44,413 nt of DNA from Chloroflexota bacterium (GTDB taxonomy: Bacteria > Chloroflexota > Limnocylindria > Limnocylindrales > CSP1-4). The stretch covers positions 35,443 to 79,855 of the forward strand of contig PMXQ01000105.1 in NCBI GenBank assembly GCA_003171065.1, read 5' to 3'. This document shows, piece after piece, positions 42,633-44,413 of this stretch (position 1 is its first letter; the number at the start of each line of letters is the position of its first letter). The notes beneath the pieces are model-generated. The model was not told the origin of the DNA. It ran no database searches and saw nothing but the letters and a program-made list of their open reading frames with translations. The position numbers and the translations under genes are program-made.

Positions 42633-44413
42633 GTGTTTGCCATCGGGTCGCACAGGCCCAGTCGCCTGTCTTGCATCTTCGGTTTGGGCGCCGCGCTCGT
42701 GCTCGCGGGGTCGGCACTCACCGCCCCGGCCCCGGCTCGCGCCAGCGGCGTGGACTCCCTCTGGCTGCAGCCGGCATGGAACACGCCGGCCGTCGCCGGC
42801 CTTCCGTTCCAGTTCGCGGCGATCATTTGGCTCCCGGGTCCAGAGCCCTCCCGGGACGTGTGCTCCACCGACACCATCCACTTCTCGTACACCGACGCCT
42901 TGACCACCCTGCCCGCCGATTACGCCTTCGATACCTCCCAATTCCAGTGCGAGATCTCTGGGGGGGACTCGGGCCTCCACGAATTCACCATCATCCCGAT
43001 CCACGCAGGGACGCAGACCCTGACGGTGACCGACGTGAGCTTCCCGTCGGCTACCCCCGGAACCCTGACATTCACCGTGGCTCCCGGGCCGGCGGCGAGC
43101 CTCACGGTCTCGGACATGCCGGTGGCCGCTGTCCAGGACGCCGCGACGCCCTTCAGGGTCACGCTTAAGGACGCGTGGGGCAACGTCGCGACAGGCTACA
43201 CCGGCACGGTTGGGTTCGAGTCGACCGATCCGGTCGCGGGGCTGCCCGGCTCGTACACGTTCAACGCCGGCGACGCAGGGACGAGGCTGTTCACGGTCTA
43301 CTTCTCGAAAACGGTCATCGGCATCGAGTATGTGACCGCCACCGACACCGTCCACACGTCCCTAACCGACGACGGATGGACGAACGTGGGTCCGGCGCCC
43401 CATTTCGGGTTCCAGTGCTCGGACCAGACGGCCGGCGTCGAGGCATCTTGCCTGGTAACGGCGCAGAACGCCGACGGCACGACGTTCACCGGGTACCGCG
43501 GCACCGTCTATTTCAGGAGCTCCGACCCATTGGCCGAGCTTCCGATCAACTACACGTTCAACTCCACCGACAACGGATGGAGAACCTTCGCCCCAACGTT
43601 CAAGACTGCCGGCGTCCAGACGCTCACCGCCACCGACAAGGACAACCCCGGGATCACCGGAACCGGTTCGCTGAACGTGCTCGGCGGCGACACCGTCGGG
43701 GTCTCGATCGTCGGGCTTCCCTCCGCGATGACCGCGGGCCAGGTCTCGTTCACGGTCAGGACCACGGACGCCTACGGCAACTGGGGCAGCAGCGGGACCA
43801 TTCACTTCACGAGCAGCGACTCCAAAGCCGTGCTTCCCGCCGATTTCGGGTTCTTCCCCTTGGCGTACGGGACTCACCAGTTCACGGTCACGCTCGAGAG
43901 CCCGGGGACGGTGACGCTGACGGTATCCGGCTCCAACTGGCTGGGCTCCTTCTCCGCCTCCGCTTCGACGATCGTCACCCCCGGCGCCGCCACCCACCTG
44001 TCCGTCTCGGGCATCCTCAACCCCTATCCCGCGGGCAGCAAGCACAGCGTGACGGTGAAGGCTCTCGATGCCTACGGCAACACCGACCCGACCTACCCAG
44101 GCACGATCCACTTCACGAGCTCCGATAGCAAGGCGACCCTGCCAGCTGACTACACTTTCACCGCTGCAGACGCGGGCGTCCACAAGTTCCCCAACACTCT
44201 CAGCCCGGGGCTGACTCTCAAGACCGCCGGCAGCCGGTCCGTGACCGCCACCGACAAGACGACGGCCTCGATCACCGGAGCCCAGACGGTCAGCGTCACT
44301 CCGGGCGCGGCGAAGACCCTGTCCGTCTCAGTCGGCATCAACCCCTATCCCGCAGGTAGCGCACACAGCGTGACAGTCACCGCCCGCGACCTATACGGCA
44401 ACGTCGCCACCGG
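42633..44413 (+). CDS. Secreted protein of tandem Ig-like (adhesin-type) repeats, 3'-truncated by window edge
   Basis: At least 593 residues lie in the window. The N-terminus has a Sec signal peptide (MFAIGSHRPSRLSCIFG, hydrophobic core AALVLAGSALTA, cleavage near ARASG). The remainder is a series of about 100-residue beta-sandwich repeats. Each runs as DAYGNxxTGYTGTVxFxSxDxxAxLPxxYTF, then a DAGxHxFxxTxxTAG stretch and a TDxxxxSITG ending. At least five units are visible, with the last ones most alike (NPYPAGSxHSVTV). Such repeats occur in long surface or secreted proteins involved in adhesion. GTG at 42633 has GGGGGAGG 5 nt upstream. Anchoring and length are unknown because the 3' part lies outside. 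Confidence 0.88.
   Translation, partial: MFAIGSHRPSRLSCIFGLGAALVLAGSALTAPAPARASGVDSLWLQPAWNTPAVAGLPFQFAAIIWLPGPEPSRDVCSTDTIHFSYTDALTTLPADYAFDTSQFQCEISGGDSGLHEFTIIPIHAGTQTLTVTDVSFPSATPGTLTFTVAPGPAASLTVSDMPVAAVQDAATPFRVTLKDAWGNVATGYTGTVGFESTDPVAGLPGSYTFNAGDAGTRLFTVYFSKTVIGIEYVTATDTVHTSLTDDGWTNVGPAPHFGFQCSDQTAGVEASCLVTAQNADGTTFTGYRGTVYFRSSDPLAELPINYTFNSTDNGWRTFAPTFKTAGVQTLTATDKDNPGITGTGSLNVLGGDTVGVSIVGLPSAMTAGQVSFTVRTTDAYGNWGSSGTIHFTSSDSKAVLPADFGFFPLAYGTHQFTVTLESPGTVTLTVSGSNWLGSFSASASTIVTPGAATHLSVSGILNPYPAGSKHSVTVKALDAYGNTDPTYPGTIHFTSSDSKATLPADYTFTAADAGVHKFPNTLSPGLTLKTAGSRSVTATDKTTASITGAQTVSVTPGAAKTLSVSVGINPYPAGSAHSVTVTARDLYGNVAT

Noticed and set aside
43175-44128. Long plus-strand frame in the surface-protein region
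   Set aside because: It is out of frame with the signal-peptide-bearing protein and Arg/His-rich, typical of a shadow frame.

Overview
The window is high-GC bacterial DNA with genes packed on both strands. No rRNA, plasmid, phage or insertion-sequence genes were seen. The protein set (J-domain, zinc-ribbon and PAS/GAF proteins, ROK regulator, GH94 phosphorylases, MeaB with a separate B12 domain) and the many apparently leaderless starts fit a free-living aerobic Chloroflexota of the Limnocylindria type. That placement is inference; an actinobacterial-like relative cannot be excluded from sequence alone.

Layout. 1-2894 (-) is the N-terminal two thirds of glutamate synthase gltB, cut by the window edge, behind a structured leader. 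3285-4774 (+) holds a membrane-anchored Pro/Ser-rich protein and a small excisionase-like HTH protein. 5139-6563 (-) is a GABA/ornithine-type aminotransferase. 6966-10841 (+) holds an unknown protein, a GNAT acetyltransferase and a two-gene ABC-2 exporter, followed by seven 16-bp tandem repeats. 11340-13080 (-) holds a nitroreductase and an alpha/beta hydrolase. 13196-15137 (+) holds a J-domain fusion protein, a DinB-like protein and a DUF5519-like protein. 15286-15973 (-) is an ArsR-thioredoxin pair. 16090-19377 is a cluster of zinc-ribbon proteins with a broken membrane-protein gene. 19479-22465 (-) is an ECF sigma factor with a very large anti-sigma-like partner. 22615-26504 holds threonine dehydratase, a zincin-like metallopeptidase (-), folE, a stand-alone B12-binding domain and meaB. 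26616-32282 (-) is a giant hybrid histidine kinase. tRNA-Lys(CTT) lies at 32521. 32645-33559 (-) is a PAS-GGDEF cyclase and 33779-34324 (+) a second J-domain fusion. 34515-41059 (+) is a ROK regulator with two tandem GH94 phosphorylases. 41280-42224 (+) holds three small genes, and 42633 to the end (+) is a secreted Ig-like repeat protein cut by the window edge.

How the parts work together. GltB and the aminotransferase both handle glutamate and 2-oxoglutarate. The ROK-GH94 block looks like a regulated unit for phosphorolysis of beta-linked glucose disaccharides. The B12 domain and MeaB belong to the methylmalonyl-CoA pathway; no mutase catalytic subunit is in view. The sigma/anti-sigma pair, hybrid kinase and diguanylate cyclase form a signalling-rich middle section.

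The most interesting observations are: a recurring TANNNT - 6 nt - start-codon arrangement upstream of at least seven genes, indicating leaderless transcription; two separate genes with the same J domain plus ExoX-like C-terminal domain; a gltB leader with mutually exclusive stems and a sequestered Shine-Dalgarno; and an anti-sigma-like protein whose outer part is a repeated domain.
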